Assembly (NCBI RefSeq): GCF_006517625.1
Contig: NZ_VHQI01000005.1
Location: 248,341-312,340, forward strand
Direction: 5' to 3'
Origin: Mixta tenebrionis
GTDB lineage: Bacteria; Pseudomonadota; Gammaproteobacteria; Enterobacterales; Enterobacteriaceae
DNA: 64,000 bases
The stretch's first letter is position 1, and each line of letters begins with the position of its first letter. Under the pieces are notes generated by a model, which was given only the letters and a program-made list of their open reading frames with translations, made no database searches and was not told the origin of the DNA. Shown here in pieces: positions 52,655 to 62,621 of the stretch. The translations under genes were made by a program, and so were the position numbers.

Positions 52655-53683
52655 TCAGAAAGGCAGACGCGTACTGCCGCGCGGTATAATCTCAAAACCG
52701 ACATTGACCACCTCGCCGCGATACTCCTTATCCTGGCTCATCGCCAGCATCATTCCGGCGGTTTTCGTCGCAATCATATCGGCATTCAGGCTGACGCTGG
52801 AAAGCGAAACCGGCGACAGCCACGCGCTTGAGGGAAAATCGCCGAAGCCTAAAATGCTCAGCTGATCCGGTATTTTAATACCGCGCGACTGCGCCTCCAT
52901 CAGCAGCGCGGTGGCGATGGAATCGCTGGTGCAGAAAATACCGTCGATGCCCTTCTCCTTCACCAGCGTTTTCATCAGCGTCTCGCGGCTGGCCTGCCAG
53001 ATGTTGTCGCTACGCGGAATATCCACCAGCAGCGGTTTTTTCCCCTGTTCCTCCAGCGCCCGACAGAAGCCCGCATAGCGCGTACGCGCCCGGATATCAT
53101 CTTCAAAGCGCGTGGTGAAATAGGCCAGCTGCGCGCAGCCGGTCTCCAGCAGGTAGCGCGCGGCGCTGTAGCCAATCTGCTCGTGGTTATTGCCCACCTG
53201 CGCGGTAATGGCGCTGCCGTCAACCTGCCACATCTGTACTACCGGCACGCCGCTGTTTTGCAGCATCTTTAAGGTTGAGGATTTATGATCCGCACCGGCG
53301 ATAGCAATCACCGCTGGCGTCCACTGCAAAATAGCGCGGATCTGCTCCTCTTCTTTATTCAGACAGTGATCGTGAGAGGCAATGGATAACTGAAATCCCT
53401 GTTCGCTCACGGTTGATTCAATACGCTGAATAACATAGCTGAAAATGACGTTGGCCAGCGAAGGCAGCACTACCGCCATATTACTGCTGCGCCCGCCGGT
53501 AAACTGGCTGGCGATTTTATTATGCACGTAGCCCAGATTATCAATGGCCGTTTGAATTTTCTTCCCTGTTTTAGCTGAAACGCGCTCTGGCTGGCGAATA
53601 TACAGCGAAACGGTTGAAGGCGAGACTCCGGCCTGAAGAGCCACATCATCAAGCTTTATGATTTGGCGCGATCGTTGACGCAT
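52655..53683 (-). CDS. LacI-family transcription regulator
   Basis: 342 residues from the ATG at 53683 (GGGAG 7 nt upstream); a longer frame reaching 53917 lies in the symporter gene. HTH at 10-30 (LDDVALQAGVSPSTVSLYIRQ) and a periplasmic-binding-like ligand domain (ILGFGDFPSSAWLSPVSLSSVSLNADMI). The start overlaps the end of the symporter gene by 28 bp, so both are co-transcribed. It probably represses the sugar-acid genes through the palindrome at 55587-55602. Confidence 0.9.
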   Translation of the reverse strand: MRQRSRQIIKLDDVALQAGVSPSTVSLYIRQPERVSAKTGKKIQTAIDNLGYVHNKIASQFTGGRSSNMAVVLPSLANVIFSYVIQRIESTVSEQGFQLSIASHDHCLNKEEEQIRAILQWTPAVIAIAGADHKSSTLKMLQNSGVPVVQMWQVDGSAITAQVGNNHEQIGYSAARYLLETGCAQLAYFTTRFEDDIRARTRYAGFCRALEEQGKKPLLVDIPRSDNIWQASRETLMKTLVKEKGIDGIFCTSDSIATALLMEAQSRGIKIPDQLSILGFGDFPSSAWLSPVSLSSVSLNADMIATKTAGMMLAMSQDKEYRGEVVNVGFEIIPRGSTRLPF

Positions 53684-55425
53684 TTTGCTCCCGCACTCTC
53701 GTTCAGCGCCCTCATTATCCCTCGCCCGGAGCGAAAATGACGGCATCGAGCTAATCCCATAATCAGTAATAGCGCGCTTCCCCATACCAGCGCCAGAAGA
53801 TAACCGTAATGGGGCGGTATACCCGTTTCCGACGCCAGGCCCAGGGGAGATAACGTGATGTAAATACTGATTAAAACCGCCACCATCATAACACTGGCGG
53901 GCACGGCAAAGCGCCATTTTTCCATTGGTATACTGGCTGGCGCATGTGCCGGCGCACGCCAGGCAGCAGGTTTCACCTTACCAATAATCAACATCAGCGT
54001 CACTTCAACGATAAACAAAATGCCCATAACGTGGATGTAATGCAGAGGAATAAGTTTCTCTACGCCGGAAAACATATAAGCGCCATAAACCACAATATGA
54101 AATACCAGTACGCACTTTGCCGCCAGCGCCGGAACATGACGCGTCAGGAATCCCACCAGCACGATAGTAATAATCGGAATATTATAAAAACCGGTAAAAC
54201 GACGCATCAGGTCGAAAATACCGTTCGGCGTATGCAGCAGCAGCGGCGCAATCATAATGGAGATCAGCGAAACCACTACCGAGGCTATTTTGCCCATGCG
54301 CACCAGTTTTTTCTCATCGCGGCAGCCGGTCATTGGGCCAAATAGATCGATAACGAACAGCGTGGCGCTGGAATTGACCACCGAATTAAAGTGGCTAATC
54401 ACCGTACCAAATATAGCCGCCGCAAACATGCCGATCAGCCACCAGGGCAGGACAGCCTTAACCAGCGTCGGATAGGCGTAGTCCGCATTGCTGAAAACCG
54501 GGCCAAACATATTCAGAGCGATAAGTCCGGGCAAAACCATCGCCAGCGGCACCAGCAGCTTGATCGAGCCCGCCAGCAATACGCCCTTCTGGCTTTCCGC
54601 CAGCGATTTCGCCCCCAGGGTACGCTGGATAATCATCTGGTTGGTACACCAGTAGAACATATTGGCGCACAGCATCCCGGTAAAGATGGTGCTGAACGGC
54701 ACCGCCGAGCTGGAAGAGCCGATGGCATTAAGCTGCTGCGGATGGCTAAGCAAAACCCTGGCGCCGGCGCTAAAGGAGCCGTCGCCCAGCGCAAACAGCC
54801 CCAGCACCGGCACCAGAAGCGCCGCTACCAGCAGAATCAGCCCGCTGATGGTATCGGAAATAGCGACCGCTTTTAGCCCGCCGAGCGTGGCATAGAGGCC
54901 GCCGATCGCTCCCATCGCCAGCGCCAGAATGGCGATCGCGCTCCAGTCCGACAGATTCAGCAGCTGCTGGAAATCAAACATCTCGTTCATGGTTATCGCC
55001 CCAAGATAGAGGCTGCAGGGATTCGCCATCAGCGCATAGCCCACCAGCAGCATGATGCTGACCATACGGCGGGTATTGTTATCGAAGCGCTCCTCCAGAA
55101 ACTGCGGCATGGTTGTCAGGCCGCGGCGTAAAAAACGCGGCAGGAAGAAAAGCGCCATCACAATAGTGGCGATAGCGGCGGTGCTCTCCCAGGCCATTCC
55201 GCTGATGTCGAAGCGATAGGCATTGCCGTTAAGACCCACCAGCTGCTCCGCCGACAGGTTGGAAAGCAACAGCGATCCCGCAATGAAATAGCCGCTTAAC
55301 CCGCGTCCGGCAAGAAAAAACCCCTCGACGCCTGATTCTGATATTCCTTTAGTTTTACGGTAGGAATATAGCGCTACGATTGCAAGAAAGAAAAAAAACG
55401 TTACACCAGAGAAAAACATCTCCAT
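53656..55425 (-). CDS. Sodium:solute symporter (SSS family, YidK-like)
   Basis: 589 residues from the ATG at 55425 (GAGGG upstream; a TTG three codons earlier is possible). Around 14 membrane segments. SSS pattern: FFLAGRGLSGYFIAGSLLLSNLSAEQLVGLNGNAY, GGLYATLGGLKAVAISDTI, FNSVVNSSATLFVIDLF. Closest in type to SglT/YidK sugar symporters. It is divergent from the catabolic operon and shares its intergenic control region, so it likely imports the substrate sugar or sugar acid. Confidence 0.9.
   Translation of the reverse strand: MEMFFSGVTFFFFLAIVALYSYRKTKGISESGVEGFFLAGRGLSGYFIAGSLLLSNLSAEQLVGLNGNAYRFDISGMAWESTAAIATIVMALFFLPRFLRRGLTTMPQFLEERFDNNTRRMVSIMLLVGYALMANPCSLYLGAITMNEMFDFQQLLNLSDWSAIAILALAMGAIGGLYATLGGLKAVAISDTISGLILLVAALLVPVLGLFALGDGSFSAGARVLLSHPQQLNAIGSSSSAVPFSTIFTGMLCANMFYWCTNQMIIQRTLGAKSLAESQKGVLLAGSIKLLVPLAMVLPGLIALNMFGPVFSNADYAYPTLVKAVLPWWLIGMFAAAIFGTVISHFNSVVNSSATLFVIDLFGPMTGCRDEKKLVRMGKIASVVVSLISIMIAPLLLHTPNGIFDLMRRFTGFYNIPIITIVLVGFLTRHVPALAAKCVLVFHIVVYGAYMFSGVEKLIPLHYIHVMGILFIVEVTLMLIIGKVKPAAWRAPAHAPASIPMEKWRFAVPASVMMVAVLISIYITLSPLGLASETGIPPHYGYLLALVWGSALLLIMGLARCRHFRSGRGIMRALNESAGAKCVNDRAKS
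55368..55380. promoter_or_regulatory. Second candidate LacI-family operator (in symporter 5' coding part)
   Basis: ATAGCGCTACGAT shares the TAGCGCTA core and half of the flanks with the main palindrome, 219 bp away. Could support looping, or could be a coding coincidence (codons for V-A-L-Y). Confidence 0.4.
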
Positions 55426-55586
55426 GGCTGTCAACCCTCATACTTATGGTATCCGGCTACTATCACACAGGTCAAAACGGGCTTTAAAGCACTTTATGCA
55501 AAAGTTTGAAGCGGGCGAATAAAAACCATACGGCGATCAGGGAAAACCGATCATGGATCACATAATTCACAGATCCTATCTTGCAA

Positions 55587-55602
55587 ATCGTAGCGCTACG
55601 AT
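55587..55602. promoter_or_regulatory. LacI-family operator, perfect 16-bp palindrome
   Basis: ATCGTAGCGCTACGAT, a perfect palindrome with a central CG, 41 bp before the dehydratase start. It is flanked by TTGCAA (55581-55586) and TATTAG (55602-55607), a possible -35/-10 pair with a short spacer, so bound repressor would block the promoter. Confidence 0.75.
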
Positions 55603-55642
55603 ATTAGTGTAACGGGAAATTCAAACACCAGGGTAGTGGCTT

Positions 55643-57394
55643 ATGTTCAACAAAGACGGTTTAACGCGCAGAGAGATCTCCGCGCTTCGTAGCCAACGGT
55701 GGTATGCCCCACAAACTATCAGAGCCTTTGCGCACCGCCAGCGCACCCAGCAAATGGGCTTCGCACGCGAAGAGTTTTTAGGTAAGCCGGTTATCGGCAT
55801 CATCAACACATGGAGCGATATGAGCGCCTGCCATTCGCATCTGCGTGAACGGGCGGAAGCGGTAAAACGCGGCGTCTGGGCGGCAGGCGGGTTCCCGGTA
55901 GAGCTGCCGGCGCTGTCGATGGGCGAAGTGATGGTGAAACCGACCACCATGCTGTATCGCAACTTTTTGGCGATGGAAACGGAAGAGCTGCTGCGCCAGC
56001 ATCCCATTGACGGCGTCGTGCTGCTAGGCGGCTGCGATAAATCCACGCCTGCGCTGCTGATGGGCGCGCTTTCTATGGATATTCCGGCGATCTTCTGCCC
56101 GGCAGGCCCGATGACTACCGGCAAGTGGCACGGCCAGGTAACCGGCGCGGGCACCCACACCAAAAAATTCTGGGATCAGCTGCGCCTCGGCGCCATCACC
56201 CAGCACGACTGGATCGAACTGGAAGGCGCGATGACCCGCTCGATCGGCACCTGCAACACCATGGGTACCGCCTCCACCATGACCTCGATCGCCGATGCGA
56301 TGGGCTTTACCCTGCCCGGCGCCAGCTCGATCCCGGCAGCCGACTGCCGCCATCCGCAAATGGCCGCGCAGTGCGGTCAGACCATCGTAGATATGGTCTG
56401 GTATGACCATAAGCCTTCGCGCTGGCTGACTAAAGAGAACTTCCTCAACGGCATTGCCGCCTATATGGCGCTCGGCGGCTCCACCAACGCCGCCATCCAT
56501 CTGGTCGCTATGGCCAACCGCGCCTCGATTGCGCTGGATCTCGACGATATGGAGGCGCTGGCGCGCCGCATCCCGGTACTGGCGAACCTGTTCCCCTCCG
56601 GCAAAGGGCTGATGGACGATTTCTTCTTTGCCGGCGGCCTGATGGCGCAGCTGAAAAAAATCAGCCGCTTCCTGCATCTGGAGGCGAAAGGCGTCACCAA
56701 TACCCCGGTCAGCGCCTGGATCGAAAACGCTCACTGCTACGATGACGATACCATTCGCGATCTCGATAACCCGGTGATCCCGCTCACCCAGGGCTGCGCC
56801 CTGACGGTGCTGCGCGGCAATCTCTGCCCCAACGGCGCGGTAATGAAATCCTCTGCCGCCAGCCCGCAGCTGCGCCGTCACGTTGGCCCGGCGCTGGTGT
56901 TCGACAGCCACCAGCAGCTTTCCGACTGCATCGACGATCCGGCGCTTGAGGTTACCAAAGACAGCGTCATCATCCTGCGTAACGCCGGGCCGGTCGGCGG
57001 GCCGGGAATGCCGGAATGGGGCAACCTGCCGATTCCGAAAAAGCTGCTGCAGCAGGGCGTTACCGATATGGTGCGCATTTCCGATGCGCGCATGTCCGGC
57101 ACCCACTACGGCACCTGCATTCTGCACGTCGCGCCGGAAGCCGCGGTCGGCGGGCCGCTGGCGCTGGTGCAAACCGGCGACCTGATTGAGCTGGATATCG
57201 CCGCCGGCACGCTCAACATGCTGGTTGACGAAAGCGAGCTGGCCCGCCGCCGCGCCGCGCTAAAACCGACGCATCAAACCTTTTCCCGCTCCTGGTCCGC
57301 CCTGTATCAGCAACATGTTACCCAGGCCGATCGGGGCTGCGATTTTGATTTCCTCCAGAGCGGCAGCGACGTGCCGGAACCCCCTATTTTTTAA
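55643..57394 (+). CDS. IlvD/EDD-family aldonate dehydratase (arabonate type)
   Basis: 583 residues. Iron-sulfur ligands Cys63 (DMSACHSH), Cys131 (GGCDKSTPA) and Cys204 (IGTCNTMGTAST) are in place, with spacing like L-arabinonate dehydratase of Rhizobium. The C-terminal domain has MPEWGNLP and DARMSGTHYGTCILHVAPEAAVGGPLALV with the catalytic serine (SGT). It dehydrates an aldonate to a 2-keto-3-deoxy-aldonate. It is shorter than YjhG/YagF (650 residues). First gene of the rightward operon. Confidence 0.9.
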   Translation: MFNKDGLTRREISALRSQRWYAPQTIRAFAHRQRTQQMGFAREEFLGKPVIGIINTWSDMSACHSHLRERAEAVKRGVWAAGGFPVELPALSMGEVMVKPTTMLYRNFLAMETEELLRQHPIDGVVLLGGCDKSTPALLMGALSMDIPAIFCPAGPMTTGKWHGQVTGAGTHTKKFWDQLRLGAITQHDWIELEGAMTRSIGTCNTMGTASTMTSIADAMGFTLPGASSIPAADCRHPQMAAQCGQTIVDMVWYDHKPSRWLTKENFLNGIAAYMALGGSTNAAIHLVAMANRASIALDLDDMEALARRIPVLANLFPSGKGLMDDFFFAGGLMAQLKKISRFLHLEAKGVTNTPVSAWIENAHCYDDDTIRDLDNPVIPLTQGCALTVLRGNLCPNGAVMKSSAASPQLRRHVGPALVFDSHQQLSDCIDDPALEVTKDSVIILRNAGPVGGPGMPEWGNLPIPKKLLQQGVTDMVRISDARMSGTHYGTCILHVAPEAAVGGPLALVQTGDLIELDIAAGTLNMLVDESELARRRAALKPTHQTFSRSWSALYQQHVTQADRGCDFDFLQSGSDVPEPPIF

Positions 57395-57403
57395 GGAAAC
57401 ACC

Positions 57404-58195
57404 ATGAACATTTTCAAAAAAAGCATTCTTTCCGGCCAGCGTCTGCTGGGCACCTGGATGATGACCGGCAGCGATACCGTGGCCGAGGCGATGGCGACCG
57501 TCGGCTTTGATTTCCTGGTGCTGGATCAGGAACACGTAGCGGTAGATACGCTGGACGCCATCCGCATCGATCGCGCGGTGCGCAGCGTCAACACCACCAC
57601 CACCCCGCTCTATCGGCTGGCGGGCAACGAAACGGTGCTGATTAAGCGCGCGCTCGACGGCGGCGCGCTGTCGCTGATGATCCCCTTTATCAATACGGTT
57701 GAAGAGGCACGTAAAGCGGTGGAATCCGCTTACTATCCGCCGTACGGCAAGCGCGGCTTTGCGGCGATGCATCGCGCTTCGGGCTGGGGCGGCAACGCGC
57801 AGTTCGTACAGGAATCACGCGATGAACTTTGCCTGATTTTACAGCTGGAAACGCCGGAAGCGATCGCCAGCATTGACGATATCGCCGCGGTTGACGGTAT
57901 TACCGGCTTCTTTATCGGCCCCGGCGATCTCTCTTCCGCCATGGGCCATCCGGGCAACCCGTCGCACCCTGAGGTGCAGGCGATGATTAAACGCGGCCTG
58001 GAAGCCTGTCAGCGCCTCGGCTTCCCCTGCGGCATCGTGGGCGGCAACCCGGAACTGGTGAATAAGTATCAGCAGATGGGCTTTACCTTTGTCGCGCTGG
58101 CCTCCGATATGAGCTTTATGCTGGCGCGCGCCAAAGAGCAGCTGGCGGCGATTCGCGGCGAAGATCTGAAAATTCGCGGCGGCGAGGTTTACTAA
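57404..58195 (+). CDS. HpcH/HpaI-family 2-keto-3-deoxy-aldonate aldolase
   Basis: 263 residues. Class II metal aldolase: GTWMMTGSDTVAEAMATVGFDFLVLDQEH, metal-binding Glu in LQLETPEAIAS and Asp in GPGDLSSAMGHPG; MIPFINTVEEARKAVESAYYPPYGKRG. Related to GarL/RhmA/HpaI. It should split the 2-keto-3-deoxy acid into pyruvate and an aldehyde. 9 bp after the dehydratase gene. Confidence 0.9.
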   Translation: MNIFKKSILSGQRLLGTWMMTGSDTVAEAMATVGFDFLVLDQEHVAVDTLDAIRIDRAVRSVNTTTTPLYRLAGNETVLIKRALDGGALSLMIPFINTVEEARKAVESAYYPPYGKRGFAAMHRASGWGGNAQFVQESRDELCLILQLETPEAIASIDDIAAVDGITGFFIGPGDLSSAMGHPGNPSHPEVQAMIKRGLEACQRLGFPCGIVGGNPELVNKYQQMGFTFVALASDMSFMLARAKEQLAAIRGEDLKIRGGEVY

Positions 58196-58196
58196 G

Positions 58197-59078
58197 ATGA
58201 CGCGCCTGCTCGAATGTACTCAGGGCGACGCCAGCATGGCCGTGGCGCCCGCGTTAGGCGGCGCGCTGGCCTGGCTGCGCTGGCGCGGGCATGACATCTT
58301 ACGGCCCCTCGATCCCGCCGGCGAGCAGCGCGCCAATCTGTGCGGCAGCTATCCGCTGATCCCCTGGTCGAACCGCATCGCCGACGGGCGCTTTACCTTT
58401 AACGGCGCCAGCCGCGCGGTAAAGCGCAACTTTGGCGATCATCCGCACGCCCTGCACGGCAGCGGCTGGCAAAGCGTCTGGCAGGCGGCGCATGCCGCCG
58501 CCGATGAAATCGTACTGCAGCTCGATAGCCCGGCCAGCGAAAGCTGGCCCTGGCCCTGGCGCGCGCAGCAGGTTTTCCGCCTGAGCGGCGACCGGTTGCG
58601 CATCGAGCTGAGCTACTGCAATACGGCGCAGGAAAGCGTGCCGGTGGGGCTGGGATTTCATCCTTTTTTTGCCGACGCCGCGCAGAGCGAAATCCGCTTT
58701 ACCGCCGCACGCGTCTGGCTTAACGACGAAAACAGCCTGCCCTGCGCAACGGTCCCGGTACCGGAAAAATGGCGCTATTCGCGCTTCCGGCAGCCGGCAT
58801 TCGCCTCGGTGGATAACTGCTTTACCGGCTGGCAGACGCCCGCCGAGGTCAGATGGCCGCAGCGCCGGATACGCGTGGAAATACGCTCCGCGGCCAGTAA
58901 CGCGGTGCTGTTTATTCCGCCGCGCGAGCGCAACGTAGTGGCTATCGAACCGGTCACCCACATCAATAACGCCATCAATCTGTTCCCTGCCGACGGCAGC
59001 GAGCAGGCGATGGCCACCGTTCACCCCGGCGACACGTTTTGTCACTGGATGGAATTACGGATGATAAGCGATGAATAA
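58197..59078 (+). CDS. Aldose 1-epimerase family protein
   Basis: 293 residues. GalM-like fold: YPLIPWSNRIADGRFTF, HPHALHGSGW, GFHPFFAD and AIEPVTHINNAINLFP carry the conserved arginine, the two histidines and the glutamate. It interconverts alpha and beta anomers and so feeds a 1-dehydrogenase. Start one base after the aldolase stop. The next gene overlaps by 8 bp. Confidence 0.87.
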   Translation: MTRLLECTQGDASMAVAPALGGALAWLRWRGHDILRPLDPAGEQRANLCGSYPLIPWSNRIADGRFTFNGASRAVKRNFGDHPHALHGSGWQSVWQAAHAAADEIVLQLDSPASESWPWPWRAQQVFRLSGDRLRIELSYCNTAQESVPVGLGFHPFFADAAQSEIRFTAARVWLNDENSLPCATVPVPEKWRYSRFRQPAFASVDNCFTGWQTPAEVRWPQRRIRVEIRSAASNAVLFIPPRERNVVAIEPVTHINNAINLFPADGSEQAMATVHPGDTFCHWMELRMISDE

Positions 59079-59945
59079 ACCTGAACAGCTTTTCGATTAT
59101 GTCGGCCATTTGCCGGAATGCCCAACCTGGAACAGCGACACACAGACGCTCTGGTGGACGGATATTCTGCAGTGTGAAATCCACGCCCTGCGCCTGCCGA
59201 ACGGCGAACATCAGGTAATGACCTTTCCGGAAGAACCAGGCTGCTTCGCGCTGCGCGAAAAAGGCGGGCTGATTGTCGCGCTTCGCAGCGGTATCTGGCT
59301 TACCGATCGGGCCGGCCAGCTACAGAAAAAGATTTGCGATAACCCCAATAACCCGGCGCTGGCGCGCTTCAACGACGGCGGCGTCGATCGCCAGGGCCGC
59401 TTCTGGGCGGGCACCTACTGGGGGCCGCGCGACTATAACGGCGCGCTGCTGTGCCGCGTCGATGGCGGCCTGCATACGCGCGTCATGCAGTGCGACATTC
59501 TCGGCGCCAACGGCCTGGCCTTCTCGCCCGACGGACGCTGGATGTATACCAGCGACACGCCGAACCATGTCATTTACCGCACGCCGCTTGATGAAGAGGG
59601 CAACCCAGGCGTACGCCAGCCGTGGAAAACCTTCCCGCGCGGCAACGGCAGGCCCGACGGCGCGGCGATGGACAGCGAAGGCTGCTACTGGAGCGCGCTG
59701 TTTGACGGCTGGCGCATCGCCCGTTTCTCGCCGCAGGGCGAGGTGCTGGAAGAGCACGCCCTGCCGGTGCGCTGCCCGACGATGGTCTGCTTCGGCGGAC
59801 CGGAAATGAAAACGCTATTTATCACCACCACCAGAGAAAACATGACGGCTGAAGAGTGCGCGGCTTACCCGCTCTCCGGTGCCATTTTTACCCTGAATGT
59901 TGCCGTTGCCGGCATGCACAAACCCAAATTTAAGGAACACGACTA

Positions 59946-59946
<1 letters not shown>
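59071..59946 (+). CDS. SMP-30/gluconolactonase-type sugar lactonase
   Basis: 291 residues. SGL-family beta-propeller: LPECPTWNSDTQTLWWTDI with the metal-binding Glu18 region, ARFNDGGVDRQGRFWAGTY (Asn-Asp metal site), GANGLAFSPDGRWMYTSDT and CYWSALFDGWRI. It hydrolyses a sugar 1,5- or 1,4-lactone to the aldonate. Overlaps the epimerase gene and, at its stop, the next ATG (TAATG). Confidence 0.9.
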
Positions 59947-61600
<1,654 letters not shown>

Positions 61601-61609
61601 GGTAACGAT

Positions 61610-62497
61610 ATGGATTTCTTTACGCTTTTTACCCCTGATATGGCCGTGCTGGATACCAGCACGGTACTTATCGTCATCGCGGTAATGTTTCTCTATACCT
61701 TTGTGGGTATATGCGCCGGCTTTGGCGGCGGCCTGACCTCAATGCCGTTAATCACCATGGTGCTGCCGCTTAAAATGGCGGCGCCGATGTCGGTCATGGT
61801 CGGCACCGCCACCGCGGTTTACGCCACCTGGCTGTCGCGCAAGGAGACAGACTGGAAATCCGCGGCGGTGTTAATTCTGTTCTCTTTTGCCGGGATTCCG
61901 GTCGGGCTGTATGCGCTCTCCTATTTGCCCGACCACATCATGAAAATAGGCCTGGGCGCCTTTCTGATTATTTACTCGTTCTACAGCCTGTTTATTCCGC
62001 GGCTGCCGGTATATGACAAACGCTGGATCGCGGCGCCGATGGGCACCATCGCCGGCGCGCTGGGCGCGGCGTTTTCAACCAACGGGCCGCCGGTGGTGAT
62101 GTACGGCATGTTGCGTAACCTGGCGCCCGCCGCGTTTCGCGGTACGCTCAACGCCTTCTTTACGGCTAATAACATCGCCATTATCGGCGGGCTGGCCACC
62201 AGCGGAATCTTAACCATTTCCACGATTAAGCTGGTGCTGTTCTGTATTCCGACGATGGTGCTTGGCTCGATTGTCGGTCAGTACGTGCATAAGCGGATTT
62301 CGGTAAAGGTTTTCCGCATTATCGTTTTTCTGCTGCTGATCGCTTCCGGCGCCATGCTGATTAAGGGCGCAATGGGCATTTCCGCGCTCAGCGCGCTGCT
62401 GCCGGTATTTAGCCTGCTGGTGGTGCTGCAGCTGATGTTCGGTAAAAAAGTGGCGGCGATTCGCGCCGCGGATGAAGCGGCGAAGGCGCAGTCATAA
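61610..62497 (+). CDS. TauE/SafE-family membrane transporter
   Basis: 295 residues, about eight membrane segments in two halves. VGICAGFGGGLTSMPLITMVLPLKMAAPMSVMVGTA and GALGAAFSTNGPPVVMYGML are the two conserved TauE/SafE loops. Family members export organo-sulfur or organic acids. Last gene of the operon; it may release an unused end product. Followed by a strong terminator. Confidence 0.88.
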   Translation: MDFFTLFTPDMAVLDTSTVLIVIAVMFLYTFVGICAGFGGGLTSMPLITMVLPLKMAAPMSVMVGTATAVYATWLSRKETDWKSAAVLILFSFAGIPVGLYALSYLPDHIMKIGLGAFLIIYSFYSLFIPRLPVYDKRWIAAPMGTIAGALGAAFSTNGPPVVMYGMLRNLAPAAFRGTLNAFFTANNIAIIGGLATSGILTISTIKLVLFCIPTMVLGSIVGQYVHKRISVKVFRIIVFLLLIASGAMLIKGAMGISALSALLPVFSLLVVLQLMFGKKVAAIRAADEAAKAQS

Positions 62498-62545
62498 GCG
62501 CGAGCTGTCGCTCCGCCGCCGGCAGAGGCGGCATTTGAAACAGGA

Positions 62546-62569
62546 AAAGCCGCCTTTGGCGGCTTTTTT
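62546..62569. terminator. Terminator between sugar-acid operon and GH3 gene
   Basis: AAAGCCGCC, loop TTT, GGCGGCTTT plus TTT on the plus strand, and AAA on the other side; could work in both directions. Confidence 0.85.
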
Positions 62570-62621
62570 ATTGAGCGGCGCGCGACAGACCAACGGCGGC
62601 CATGCGCGACGAAACTGCGGC

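Noticed and set aside
56024-57172. Long minus-strand ORF opposite the dehydratase
   Set aside because: GC-rich shadow frame; the plus strand encodes a full IlvD-family enzyme.
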